Source: Rhodoferax sp. (lineage in GTDB: Bacteria; Pseudomonadota; Gammaproteobacteria; Burkholderiales; Burkholderiaceae_C). From it: a DNA stretch of 64,000 nucleotides. A model generated the notes under the pieces. It was given only the letters and a program-made list of their open reading frames with translations, searched no databases and had not been told where the DNA came from. This document shows positions 44,056-56,712 of this stretch, piece after piece. The stretch is from the NCBI RefSeq assembly GCF_028689295.1, contig NZ_JAQTWL010000011.1:1-64000 (forward strand). Reading direction: 5' to 3'. How positions within the stretch are numbered: the stretch's first letter is position 1; the number at the start of each line of letters is the position of its first letter. A program made the position numbers and the translations under genes.

Positions 44056-47000
44056 ATGTCAATTTTTAGTTACTTGTCTGCCGTTGCCGTGCTGGCGTTG
44101 GCGCTTGCCGGGTTGTTTGCCTATCTGATCCTGCAAAGATCCCGGCAGCGTGTCAACCAACTGGTGCAAAGCGAGACAATGCAATTGCTGCAGGCGCAGG
44201 AAACCAGCAACCAACTGCTGGAGCAGGCCAATCACCACTTGCAGGAGAGCGAGCAACGGCTCTGGGTCACGCTCAATTCGATTGGCGACGCCGTGATTGC
44301 CACCGATGCCGCCGCGTGCGTCACGCTGCTCAATCCGGTGGCTGAGGCGCTGACTGGCTGGACGCAGGCGCAGGCTGTCGGGCAACCGATCGATGAAGTG
44401 TTTCACATCATCAACAAGGAAACCCGCGCGCTGACCAAAATTCCTGTGGCAGACACTTTGGCACACGGCACCATTCAGGGCCTGGCCAACCACACGGTGC
44501 TGATTGCTCGCGACGCGCGCGAATTTGACATCGCCGACAGTTGTGCTCCGATCCGCTCCGCTGATGGTCTGGTGGTGGGCGCGGTGCTGGTGTTTCGCAA
44601 TATCTCCGAGGAATACGCGGTGCAACAGTCACTGCGCGACAGCGCGGCACTGTTGCAGACCATTCTCAATACGGTGGCGGATGGCCTGGTGACCATTCAC
44701 GCCCATGGTGGCATCATCGAAACCGTGAATCCGGCCATCGAACTCATGTTTGGCTACAGCGCTGACGAACTTGATGGCAAACACCTGAGTTTGCTGATTC
44801 CCGAGCTTGACCGGGACCATCACAACGGCTCGCTGGCGTATTACGGGGTCAGCGACGAGGCGCGGGCAATTGGGGTCGGTCGTGAAGTCATTGGCCTGCG
44901 CAAGGACGGCAGCTCTTTTCCGCTGGAGATCGCGGTAAGCGAAATGACGCTGGGCGGCCAGCGCTACTTCACCGGCATCTTGCGCGACATCAGCGCGCGC
45001 AAGCAGGCCGAAGAGGCGCTGCGCAAGGCGGGCGCCCTGCAAAAAGCAATTTTCGACAGCGCGGTTTTCGCCAGCGTCGCCACCGATGCCAAGGGCGTGA
45101 TCCAGATTTTCAATGTGGGAGCCGAGCGCATGCTGGGCTACACCGCCGCCGAGGTGATGAACAAGATCACCCCGGCCGATATTTCTGACCCGCAGGAGGT
45201 CATCGCCCGGGCCAAATCCTTGAGCGCCGAGCTTGAGACCGACATCAGCCCCGGCTTCGAGGCGCTGGTGTTCAAGGCCTCGCGCGGTATTGAAGACATT
45301 TACGAACTCACCTACATCCGCAAGGACGGCAGCCGTTTCCCCGCCGTGGTCTCGGTCACTGCGCTGCGCGACGAGCAGGGCAGCATCATCGGCTACTTGC
45401 TGATTGGCACCGACAACACCGCGCGCAAAGCGGCCGAAGAGGCACTGCGCGAAGCGGGTGCCCTGCAGAAAGCCATTTTTGACAGCGCCAACTTCTCCAG
45501 CATTGCCACCGATGCCAAGGGCGTGATCCAGATTTTCAATGTGGGAGCCGAGCGCATGCTGGGCTACACCGCCGCCGAGGTGATGAACAAGATCACCCCG
45601 GCCGATATTTCTGACCCGCAGGAGGTCATCGCCCGGGCCAAATCCTTGAGCGCCGAGCTTGAGACCGACATCAGCCCCGGTTTCGAGGCGCTGGTGTTCA
45701 AGGCCTCGCGCGGCATTGAAGACATTTACGAGCTCACCTACATCCGCAAGGACGGCAGCCGCTTCCCCGCCGTGGTCTCGGTCACCGCGCTGCGCGACGA
45801 GCAGGGCAGCATCATCGGCTACCTGCTGATCGGCACCGACAACACCGCGCGCAAGCAGGTCGAGGCCGAGCGTGCGCGGCTCGACCTGGTGCTGCAAAAC
45901 AAGAATGTCGAACTGGAGCGCGCCCGCCGCGTGGCCGACCATGCCAACCAGGCCAAGTCGGACTTTCTCTCCAGCATGAGCCACGAGCTGCGCTCGCCGC
46001 TCAACGCCATCCTGGGCTTTGCCCAGTTGCTGGAGTCGGGCGAGCCGCCACCCTCGCCGGCACAGTCCGCCAGCGTCGGCCAGATTCTCACGGCCGGCTG
46101 GTATTTGCTCAAGCTGATCAACGAGATTCTGGACCTGGCCCTGATCGAGTCCGGCCGCTTGTCGTTGTCGCTGGAGCCTACTTCGTTGCACGGCGTGCTG
46201 CAGGACTGCCAGGCCATGATTGAGCCGCAGGCCCAGCAAAAGGGCATTCGCATCAAGTTTGCACCCGTTGACGACGACTGCTTTGTCATCGCCGACCGCA
46301 CCCGGCTCAAGCAGGTGCTGGTGAATTTGCTCTCCAACGCCATCAAATACAACCGCCCCAACGGGACCGCCGAAGTGACCTACAGGACGCACTCTGCCGG
46401 GCGCCTTCGCATCAGCGTGCGTGACAGCGGCGAAGGGCTGGCGCCGCTCAAAATTGCGCAATTGTTCCAGCCGTTCAACCGACTCGGGCAAGAGGCGGGC
46501 GCCGAGGAGGGCACCGGCATCGGCCTGGTGGTGAGCCGCCAGCTGGTGGAGCTGATGGGCGGTGAAATTGGCGTCACCAGCAGCGTCGGCGTGGGCAGTG
46601 TGTTCTGGTTCGAGCTCGACGCTGCCTCGGCGCCGCAGCTGGTCGAAAACGAAGGGCTGCCGCCTGCCTTGCCGGAAACCCCCACGCCAGCGGGTACCGC
46701 ATTGCGCACCCTGCTGTATGTGGAAGACAGCAAGGCCAACATGGCGCTGGTGGAGCAACTGGTTGCGCGCCGCCCCGACATGCGCTTGCTGGGCGCCCCG
46801 GATGCCACACGTGGCATTGCCATGGCACGGGCGCACCAGCCCGACCTGATTTTGATGGACATCAACCTGCCCGGCATCAGTGGCATGCAGGCGCTGGCGA
46901 TTTTGCAGGCCGACGCCACCACCCGGCATATTCCGGTGTTGGCGCTGAGCGCCAACGCCATGCCGCGTGACATTGAAAAAGGCATGGAAGCCGGCTTTTT

Positions 47001-47088
47001 TCGCTACGTCACCAAGCCGATCCGGGTGCAGGAGTTCATGGCGGCGCTCGACGAGGGCCTGGCACTCGCCGACGCCCGTGTGCCATAG
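44056..47088 (+). CDS. Multi-PAS hybrid sensor histidine kinase / response regulator
   Basis: A 1010-aa membrane-anchored hybrid kinase. One N-terminal membrane helix (AVAVLALALAGLFAYLILQR) is followed by a coiled coil and four PAS domains. PAS3 and PAS4 are near-identical tandem copies 142 residues apart (from about 343 and 485). The kinase core has H-box SSMSHELRSPLNAILGFAQL with His643, N-box LVNLLSNAIKYN, and G-boxes RDSGEGLAP and GTGIGLVVSRQL. A C-terminal receiver domain carries Asp935 in LILMDINLPGISGMQAL. No HPt or output regulator follows directly; the CheB-CheR fusion is next. Confidence 0.93.
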   Translation: MSIFSYLSAVAVLALALAGLFAYLILQRSRQRVNQLVQSETMQLLQAQETSNQLLEQANHHLQESEQRLWVTLNSIGDAVIATDAAACVTLLNPVAEALTGWTQAQAVGQPIDEVFHIINKETRALTKIPVADTLAHGTIQGLANHTVLIARDAREFDIADSCAPIRSADGLVVGAVLVFRNISEEYAVQQSLRDSAALLQTILNTVADGLVTIHAHGGIIETVNPAIELMFGYSADELDGKHLSLLIPELDRDHHNGSLAYYGVSDEARAIGVGREVIGLRKDGSSFPLEIAVSEMTLGGQRYFTGILRDISARKQAEEALRKAGALQKAIFDSAVFASVATDAKGVIQIFNVGAERMLGYTAAEVMNKITPADISDPQEVIARAKSLSAELETDISPGFEALVFKASRGIEDIYELTYIRKDGSRFPAVVSVTALRDEQGSIIGYLLIGTDNTARKAAEEALREAGALQKAIFDSANFSSIATDAKGVIQIFNVGAERMLGYTAAEVMNKITPADISDPQEVIARAKSLSAELETDISPGFEALVFKASRGIEDIYELTYIRKDGSRFPAVVSVTALRDEQGSIIGYLLIGTDNTARKQVEAERARLDLVLQNKNVELERARRVADHANQAKSDFLSSMSHELRSPLNAILGFAQLLESGEPPPSPAQSASVGQILTAGWYLLKLINEILDLALIESGRLSLSLEPTSLHGVLQDCQAMIEPQAQQKGIRIKFAPVDDDCFVIADRTRLKQVLVNLLSNAIKYNRPNGTAEVTYRTHSAGRLRISVRDSGEGLAPLKIAQLFQPFNRLGQEAGAEEGTGIGLVVSRQLVELMGGEIGVTSSVGVGSVFWFELDAASAPQLVENEGLPPALPETPTPAGTALRTLLYVEDSKANMALVEQLVARRPDMRLLGAPDATRGIAMARAHQPDLILMDINLPGISGMQALAILQADATTRHIPVLALSANAMPRDIEKGMEAGFFRYVTKPIRVQEFMAALDEGLALADARVP
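45081..45856. repeat. Tandem PAS-encoding duplication, 426-bp period
   Basis: About 350 bp starting with CACCGATGCCAAGGGCGTGA at 45081 recur at 45507. The two copies differ at only about 8 positions (for example GGCTTC/GGTTTC, GGTATT/GGCATT, TTGCTGATT/CTGCTGATC), and all differences I see are synonymous, so the encoded PAS segments are identical. Confidence 0.9.
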
Positions 47089-47169
47089 CCGCCAAACCAC
47101 GTAGAAAGCCCGCACTACACTGCGAGCTGTTGTATTACCAGGCCGCCGGCCCTGACATTGGAGAATCCC

Positions 47170-50158
<2,989 letters not shown>

Positions 50159-50169
<11 letters not shown>

Positions 50170-51382
50170 ATCCGTCAACACCGCTCAACTGATGCACGAC
50201 CTGCAGGTGCATCAGATCGAGCTGCAATTGCAAAATGAGGAACTGCGCCGGGCGCAGGTGGCGCTTGAGTTGTCGCACGCGCGCTATTTTGATTTGTATG
50301 ATCTGGCGCCGGTGGGTTACCTCACGGTGGCTGCCAACGGGTTGATTGTGGAGGCCAATCTGAGCGCGGCAACACTGCTGGGCCTGGTCCGCAGTGCGCT
50401 GGTCAAACAGCCCTTGAGCCGCTTCATTGTCAGAACGTATCAGGACATCTACTACCAATGCCACCGACAACTGCTGGAAACCGGGCAGACCCAAAGCTGC
50501 GAACTGCAGGTGCTGCGTGACGATGGTGTCACCCGGTGGGTCAAGCTCAATGTGAGCGCGGTGCGGGCCGACATCAAAGAGACTGATTTGCGCATGATCA
50601 TGAGCGACATCTCGGAACGCAAGCATCTTCAAGAAGTGTTACAGGAGACCAACCAGAATCTGGAGCTTGCCCGGCTGCAGGCCGACCGGGCCAATCTGGC
50701 CAAATCCGAGTTCCTGTCGAGCATGAGTCACGAACTGCGCTCGCCGCTGAATGCCATTCTGGGTTTTGCACAACTCATGGAGGTCGGCACGCCAGCGCCC
50801 ACACCGAGCCAGCAGGCCAGCCTGGATCAGATCATCAAGGGCGGCTGGTATCTGCTGTCCCTGATCAACGACATTCTCGACCTGGCCACGGTTGAGTCGG
50901 GACATGCAGCCCTGAATATGGAAGTTGTGGCCTTGGCCCCCGTGCTGCTGGACTGCCAGACCCTGGTCGAACCCCTGGCGCGAGTCCGTGACGTGCACCT
51001 CGTTTTTTCCAAACTACCCGGTGCCTGCTGCGTGCAGGCCGACCCGACCCGCCTCAAGCAGGTGATGATCAACCTGCTGTCCAATGCCATCAAATACAAC
51101 AAAGTGGGCGGCTCTGTGGAAGTGTCGTGGCGTGCCCCGGAAGACGGCAAGGTGCGCATCAGCGTGCGCGATTCGGGGGCGGGTTTGTCAAGGCAGCAGC
51201 TTGCCCACCTGTTCCAGCCGTTCAACCGGCTGGGTCAGGAGGTCGGCAACACCAAGGGCACGGGCATCGGTCTGGTGGTGAGCCAGCGCCTGGTCACGTC
51301 CATGGGCGGTGAGATGGGCGTGGAGAGCATCGAAGGCGAGGGCAGCGAGTTCTGGTTTGAACTCAAGCTCGCAGAGACGTAA
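50159..51382 (+). CDS. PAS domain sensor histidine kinase
   Basis: A 407-aa soluble kinase. A short N-terminal helix with LMHDLQVHQIELQLQNEELR leads into a PAS domain (ARYFDLYDLAPVGYLTVAAN). The kinase core has FLSSMSHELRSPLNAILGFA with His191, VMINLLSNAIKYNKVGG, and GTGIGLVVSQRLV. No receiver or membrane segment. The start ATG 50159 overlaps the CheB-CheR stop by 11 bp, so the two are coupled and probably work together. The N-terminal module is closely similar to that of the GGDEF-EAL protein at 59317. Confidence 0.92.
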
Positions 51383-51392
51383 GCGGCCAGGC

Positions 51393-51629
51393 TTATTGAG
51401 CCTCTTCAACCATCGCCAATAGTTTTTTCTCAACTTCTTCGGCCACTTGCAGCAGCGAGGCGTCCTGTGACAAGACGGCAAGCATGGGCACGGGCCTGAT
51501 CAGGCCGATTTGGGTGCTGCCTTTTTCTGTGTACACCGAGATGCGACACGGCAAGGCCATGTTCAGCCGCATATCGATGGCCATCACTTTGGCCGCCTGC
51601 CCCGGATGAGGCTCCGGGTTGAACTTCTT
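51393..51629 (-). pseudogene. 5'-truncated DUF302 family gene
   Basis: The frame is open only from 51629 (an in-frame TGA lies at 51632-51630) and reads KKFNPEPHPGQAAKVMAIDM, LNMALPCRISVYTEKGST and IGLIRPVPMLAVLSQDASLL to a stop at 51393. The PCRISVYTEKG...IGLI block is the C-terminal half of the DUF302 domain. The N-terminal half is missing: the end of the neighbouring DUF3309 gene lies only about 20 bp upstream. An internal ATG at 51587 could in principle start a 64-aa fragment. Confidence 0.7.
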
Positions 51630-51651
51630 TCACCCTGCCGGGCAAGCGGTC

Positions 51652-51810
51652 AGATGCGCCCCATCAACAGCAGCACGATGATGATGATCACCACCAGGCC
51701 CAGGCCGCCGCTGGGTCCGTAACCCCAGCCCCGGCTATGCGGCCAGGCCGGGATGACGCCAACCAGCATCAGAATCAGCACAATCAGCACGATGGTTCCT
51801 AGGCCCATGG
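51652..51810 (-). pseudogene. DUF3309-like small membrane protein, frameshifted
   Basis: ATG 51810, preceded by CAAGGAGAATCCC, opens with MGLGTIVLIV as in DUF3309 proteins of ~50 aa, then meets TGA after TGC. Ignoring two bases (a repeated CA on the plus strand, GCACACAATC at about 51778-51786) restores LILMLVGVIPAWPHSRGWGY and GPSGGLGLVVIIIIVLLLMG, the rest of the family sequence, ending at the TGA at 51652-51650. A GTG just before the shifted segment or ATG MLVGV could initiate a shorter product. Either a true 2-bp insertion or a sequence error. Confidence 0.75.
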
Positions 51811-51837
51811 GATTCTCCTTGAAGTGGTTGGTTTGGA

Positions 51838-52215
<378 letters not shown>

Positions 52216-52250
52216 TCAATGTGGCGTCATCCACCACATTCGCAGCTTAA

Positions 52251-52298
52251 GGGCGCAGCTTGCGCCCATCTGTGCGATGGCGAACCGAACGCACAGAT
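52251..52298. promoter_or_regulatory. Two adjacent perfect inverted repeats between fumC and the collagen-like gene (site D)
   Basis: GGGCGCA-GCT-TGCGCCC (52251-52267) and ATCTGTGCG...CGCACAGAT (52268-52276 and 52290-52298). The second has the same TCTGTGCG half-sites as the 20-bp palindromes elsewhere but with a 13-bp spacer, and lies 74-104 nt upstream of the collagen-like start. The pair also lies directly after the fumC stop and could form stem-loops there, though no T-run follows. Confidence 0.5.
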
Positions 52299-53672
52299 TC
52301 AGCCAGCGTGCGGACCGAGCATGTGTTTCACGTCAACCCAGGCATCGAATTGCTCGGCGCTGACGGCACCCAGCGCCAGCGCCGCTGCGCGCAGCGTGCT
52401 GCCATGGGAGTGGGCATGCTTGGCAATTTGTGCGGCGCGGTCGTAACCAATATGCGGTGTCAAGGCCGTAACCAGCATCAGCGAGCTTTGCAACAGCGCC
52501 TGCACACGCGCCGTATTCACGGTGATGCCCGTCACGCAGTGTCGGGTAAAGCTCTGCATCGTGTCGGTCAGCAGGCGCAGGCTATCGAGCGCGTCAAAAA
52601 TGATCAGCGGTTTGTAAACGTTGAGCTCAAACTGGCCCTGGCTGGCGGCAAAGCCGATGGCTGCGTCATGGCCCATCACTTGCGCGCACACCATGGTCAG
52701 TGCCTCAATTTGAGTGGGGTTCACCTTGCCGGGCATGATGGAGCTGCCGGGCTCGTTTTGCGGCAGTTGCAGCTCGCCCAGGCCCGCGCGCGGCCCGCTG
52801 CCCATCAGGCGGATGTCGTTGCCGATCTTGGTCAGGGCAATGGCCAGTGTTTTCAGGCTGGAGTGAAAAGCCACCAGCGCTTCGTGCCCGGCCAGGGCGG
52901 CAAACAGATTGTCGGTCTGCCGCAGCGGCAACTCGAGCTTTTTGCCGAGCATGGCCGTCACGCGCGCGCCGAACTGTGGGTGGGTATTCAGGCCGGTGCC
53001 CACCGCTGTGCCACCCAGGGCCAGCCGGTGCACGGCCAGCAGGGCGTGCTTGATGCCGTTGTCGCACAGTGCCAGTTGCGCGTCATAACCGCCGAATTCC
53101 TGACCCAGTGTGATCGGTGTGGCGTCCTGCAAGTGGGTGCGGCCTATTTTGAGGATGCCACTGAAGGCGGCTGCCTTGACGCCCAGGGCACTGCGCAAGG
53201 CCGCAAGCGCGGGTTGCAGGGTTGATTTGGCCTGCAACGCCACGGCAATGTGCATGGCACTGGGAAACACGTCGTTGGACGACTGGCCCAGGTTGACGTC
53301 GTCATTTGGGTGAATCTGTGGTCCGGCCAGATGCGCCACCACCTCATTCACATTCATGTTGCTCTGTGTGCCGGAGCCGGTTTGCCAGACCGACAGCGGA
53401 AACTGCGCATCGAACTCGCCCGTGGCGACACGCTGTGCGGCGTTGGCAATGGCCTGTGACTTGCCGGCATCGAGCAAATTGAGCTCGCCATTGACGCTGG
53501 CCGCCGCCCACTTGACCCATGCCAGTGCATGAATCACAGGCAATGGCATGCGCTGCTCACCAATGGCAAAAAAGTGCAGGCTGCGCGCCGTCTGTGCACC
53601 CCAAAGCGCATCAAAAGGCACTTCTATTGAACCAAAACTGTCGGATTCAAGGCGTGTGCGTGTCATGTTCAA
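52299..53672 (-). CDS. fumC: Class II fumarate hydratase
   Basis: A 457-aa homotetrameric fumarase (fumarate to L-malate, TCA cycle). Landmarks are RLESDSFGSIEVPFDALWGA at the N-terminus, QTGSGTQSNMNVNEVVAHLA, SSNDVFPSAMHIA, the TPITLGQEFGGYD region and the signature GSSIMPGKVNPTQIEALTMV. It matches fumarase rather than aspartase or argininosuccinate lyase by these blocks. Start ATG 53672 lacks a strong ribosome site. Aconitase lies immediately upstream on the same strand (37-bp gap), so the two TCA enzymes may share a transcript. Confidence 0.96.
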   Translation of the reverse strand: MNMTRTRLESDSFGSIEVPFDALWGAQTARSLHFFAIGEQRMPLPVIHALAWVKWAAASVNGELNLLDAGKSQAIANAAQRVATGEFDAQFPLSVWQTGSGTQSNMNVNEVVAHLAGPQIHPNDDVNLGQSSNDVFPSAMHIAVALQAKSTLQPALAALRSALGVKAAAFSGILKIGRTHLQDATPITLGQEFGGYDAQLALCDNGIKHALLAVHRLALGGTAVGTGLNTHPQFGARVTAMLGKKLELPLRQTDNLFAALAGHEALVAFHSSLKTLAIALTKIGNDIRLMGSGPRAGLGELQLPQNEPGSSIMPGKVNPTQIEALTMVCAQVMGHDAAIGFAASQGQFELNVYKPLIIFDALDSLRLLTDTMQSFTRHCVTGITVNTARVQALLQSSLMLVTALTPHIGYDRAAQIAKHAHSHGSTLRAAALALGAVSAEQFDAWVDVKHMLGPHAG

Positions 53673-53709
53673 AGCCTAATACATTGGCGCAAAAAATCAA
53701 GCGTCGCGC

Positions 53710-56637
53710 TCATTTCCCGGAGGTATTCTGCAGCAGTTGCCGCAGCACAAAAGGCAGGATGCCGCCGGCCCGGTAGTAGTCAACCTCGATCGGGGTGTCG
53801 ATGCGCAGTCGCACCGTGACAGCCGTGCGACTGCCATCGGCGCGGGTGACTACCAGTTGCGCATCGCTTTGCGGGTGCAGATCGACATCGGCCACGATGT
53901 CGATCTGCTCATTGCCGGTCAGCCCCAGGCGCTGCCAGCTGTCTCCGGCCTTGAACTGCAGCGGCAACACACCCATGCCCACCAGGTTGCTGCGGTGGAT
54001 ACGCTCAAAACTCTGCGCCACGACCGCCCTGATGCCCAGCAGTTGCGTGCCTTTGGCGGCCCAGTCGCGGCTGGAGCCGGTGCCATATTCCTCACCGGCG
54101 AACACCACGGTCGGCGTGCCTGCGGCCAGATAGCGGGTGGCTGCGTCAAAAATGGACATCTTCTCGGCACTGGCCGCAGCGCCCTGCTGGCCGGCGGTCG
54201 CATGGTACAGCGTCCAGCCGCCTTCGATGCGCGAACCATCCGCCTGGGCGGGAAGCATCAGGTTCTTGATGCGCACATTGGCAAAGGTGCCGCGCACCAT
54301 GACGTCATGGTTACCGCGCCGTGCTCCGTATGAGTTGAAGTCGGCTTGTTGCACGCCGTGCGCCAGCAGCCACTGGCCAGCGGGTGAACTCGCCGCAATG
54401 TTGCCCGCCGGAGAAATATGGTCGGTGGTGATTGAATCGCCAAACAGCGCCATGATGCGTGCACCGCGCACCGACTCGGCGTTTTCCGGCGCTGCGGCGT
54501 CCGCATTCACGGTGTCAGATGCACCCTCTTGCAGGCTGAATGCGGCAAAGAACGGCGGCTCGGCAATGTAGGTGCTCCTGGGCCAGCTGTAGCAGGTGCC
54601 GGTGACGCCGGTGATGGCTTCCCACAGTGGGCCGGGCTCGGTGGCAATGCGCGCGTAGTTTTCCCGATACGCCTTGCCATTCATGGCGTAGGCCAGCAGG
54701 GCCTGGATCTCGTCGCTGCCGGGCCAGATGTCGGCCAGGTACACGTCTTTGCCGCCGCTGCCCTGCCCGACCGGCTCGGTCATCAGGTCGCGCAGCACCG
54801 TGCCGGCAATCGCATAAGCCACCACCAGCGGCGGGCTGGCCAGAAAATTGGCTTTGATGCTGGGGTGAATGCGCGCCTCGAAGTTGCGGTTGCCCGACAG
54901 CACTGCCGCGCAGACCAGGTCGTGCTGGCTAATGGCGGCGTTGAACTCGGGCGTCAGGTCGCCAGAATTGCCGATGCAGGTGGTGCAGCCGTAGCCCGCC
55001 AGGGCAAAGCCGAGCTTCTCGAGGTAGGGCAGCAAGCCGGTATGCGTGAGGTATTCGGTGACGATGCGCGAACCCGGCGCGAGCGAGGTCTTGATGTGCG
55101 GCTGCACCGTGATGCCCGCCTCGACCGCCTTTTTGGCCAACAGGCCTGCCGCCAGCAGGACACTGGGGTTGGAGGTGTTGGTGCAACTGGTGATGGCGGC
55201 GATCAGCACGTCGCCATGGCCCAAGGTGAACCCGGCTTTTGCCGACGCCTTGATGTCGCACACCACCGAAGATGGCACCTCTACCGCCGCCAGCGCTGGC
55301 CGGTTGCTCACCATCTCTTCGACGTCACGCCGGGCGCCGGGTGCCAGCGGCGGCGCCTGGCCCGCCGACTCGCCCGCGCCACAATTCACCGGGTAGCGCT
55401 GCGTGAGGCGCTCGGCGCTCTGGTTGAACCCGATCTCGGCATTCGGCTTGCTAAAGAGCGAGGCGAACTGGCTGGCCACCTGGCCCAGCTCGATGCGGTC
55501 TTGTGGGCGCTTGGGGCCGGCCAGGCTGGGGGTGACAGCACTCAGGTCGAGCTTGACCACCTCCGAATAGTCGATCTCGCCGGCCAACGGTACGCCGAAC
55601 AGGCCCTGCGCCTTGAAGTAGGCCTCAAAAGCCTCAACCTCATCCGTCGTGCGGCCAGTGCCCAAGAAGTAGTCGATGGTCTTGTCGTCCACCGGGAAGA
55701 AGCCCATGGTGGCGCCATATTCGGGCGCCATGTTGCCGATGGTGGCGCGGTCGGGCACGGCCAGGGTACGCGTGCCTGCGCCAAAAAATTCGACAAACTT
55801 GCCTACCACCTTGCGCTGGCGCAGCATCTGCGTGACAGTGAGCACCAAGTCGGTGGCGGTCACGCCCGCGCGCAGGCAACCGGTCAATTCAACGCCCACC
55901 ACGTCGGGCGTGAGCAGGTACACCGGCTGGCCCAGCATGGCGGCCTCGGCCTCGATGCCACCCACGCCCCAGCCGACCACGCCAATACCGTTGATCATGG
56001 TGGTGTGGCTGTCGGTGCCGACCAGCGTGTCGGGGTAATAGACATTGGCCGGACCCTTGTGGACGCCACGCGCCAGGTACTCCAGATTGATCTGGTGCAC
56101 GATGCCAAAGCCCGGTGGCACCACGCGAAATGTGTCAAAGGCCTGCATGCCCCATTTCATGAACTCGTAGCGCTCGCGGTTGCGCTGAAACTCCAGCTTC
56201 ATGTTCAGGTCGAGCGCGTCTTTCGTGCCATAGTGGTCCACCATGACCGAGTGGTCCACCACCAGGTCCACCGGCACCAGCGGCTCGATGCGCTTGGGGT
56301 CGAGCCCGAGGCGCTGCGCCGTGCTGCGCATGGCCGCCAGGTCCGCCAGCAGTGGCACCCCGGTGAAGTCTTGCAGCACCACGCGCGAGACGACCAACGG
56401 GATTTCGTCGGTGCGCGCCGCATTGGCCTGCCAATTGGCCACCTGGGCCACATGTTCGGCGGTGACTTTGCGGCCGTCGCAGTGGCGCAGCACGGCTTCG
56501 AGCACAATGCGCATCGACACCGGCAGGCGGCTCACGGCGGGAAATTGTCCGGCCAGCGCCGGCAACGAATAACACTGGCCAATCTTGCCCGAATCGGTGG
56601 TGAAAGGTTTGAGGGTGGAGGCAAAAGCATGCGACAT
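53710..56637 (-). CDS. acnA: Aconitate hydratase A
   Basis: A 975-aa aconitase of the AcnA/IRP type (citrate to isocitrate, [4Fe-4S] enzyme). Cluster ligands are visible as Cys in [20 protein letters not shown] and the pair in [17 protein letters not shown]. Other blocks are [36 protein letters not shown] ([20 protein letters not shown]) and [18 protein letters not shown]. It is longer than E. coli AcnA (891 aa), with an extra segment around residues 430-470 ([19 protein letters not shown]). ATG 56637 with CCAGGAGTCCATC is preferred to an upstream frame start. Confidence 0.96.
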   Translation of the reverse strand: MSHAFASTLKPFTTDSGKIGQCYSLPALAGQFPAVSRLPVSMRIVLEAVLRHCDGRKVTAEHVAQVANWQANAARTDEIPLVVSRVVLQDFTGVPLLADLAAMRSTAQRLGLDPKRIEPLVPVDLVVDHSVMVDHYGTKDALDLNMKLEFQRNRERYEFMKWGMQAFDTFRVVPPGFGIVHQINLEYLARGVHKGPANVYYPDTLVGTDSHTTMINGIGVVGWGVGGIEAEAAMLGQPVYLLTPDVVGVELTGCLRAGVTATDLVLTVTQMLRQRKVVGKFVEFFGAGTRTLAVPDRATIGNMAPEYGATMGFFPVDDKTIDYFLGTGRTTDEVEAFEAYFKAQGLFGVPLAGEIDYSEVVKLDLSAVTPSLAGPKRPQDRIELGQVASQFASLFSKPNAEIGFNQSAERLTQRYPVNCGAGESAGQAPPLAPGARRDVEEMVSNRPALAAVEVPSSVVCDIKASAKAGFTLGHGDVLIAAITSCTNTSNPSVLLAAGLLAKKAVEAGITVQPHIKTSLAPGSRIVTEYLTHTGLLPYLEKLGFALAGYGCTTCIGNSGDLTPEFNAAISQHDLVCAAVLSGNRNFEARIHPSIKANFLASPPLVVAYAIAGTVLRDLMTEPVGQGSGGKDVYLADIWPGSDEIQALLAYAMNGKAYRENYARIATEPGPLWEAITGVTGTCYSWPRSTYIAEPPFFAAFSLQEGASDTVNADAAAPENAESVRGARIMALFGDSITTDHISPAGNIAASSPAGQWLLAHGVQQADFNSYGARRGNHDVMVRGTFANVRIKNLMLPAQADGSRIEGGWTLYHATAGQQGAAASAEKMSIFDAATRYLAAGTPTVVFAGEEYGTGSSRDWAAKGTQLLGIRAVVAQSFERIHRSNLVGMGVLPLQFKAGDSWQRLGLTGNEQIDIVADVDLHPQSDAQLVVTRADGSRTAVTVRLRIDTPIEVDYYRAGGILPFVLRQLLQNTSGK

Positions 56638-56712
56638 GATGGACTCCTGGAAGGGTTGGCAAGAGAAATTCTGGCAGTTGGTCAATGGCCCTGACGATGA
56701 TGTTGCTTCACG

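Noticed and set aside
54529..56694. A 721-codon open frame antisense to acnA
   Set aside because: Same composition artefact; aconitase on the other strand has all cluster ligands and signatures.
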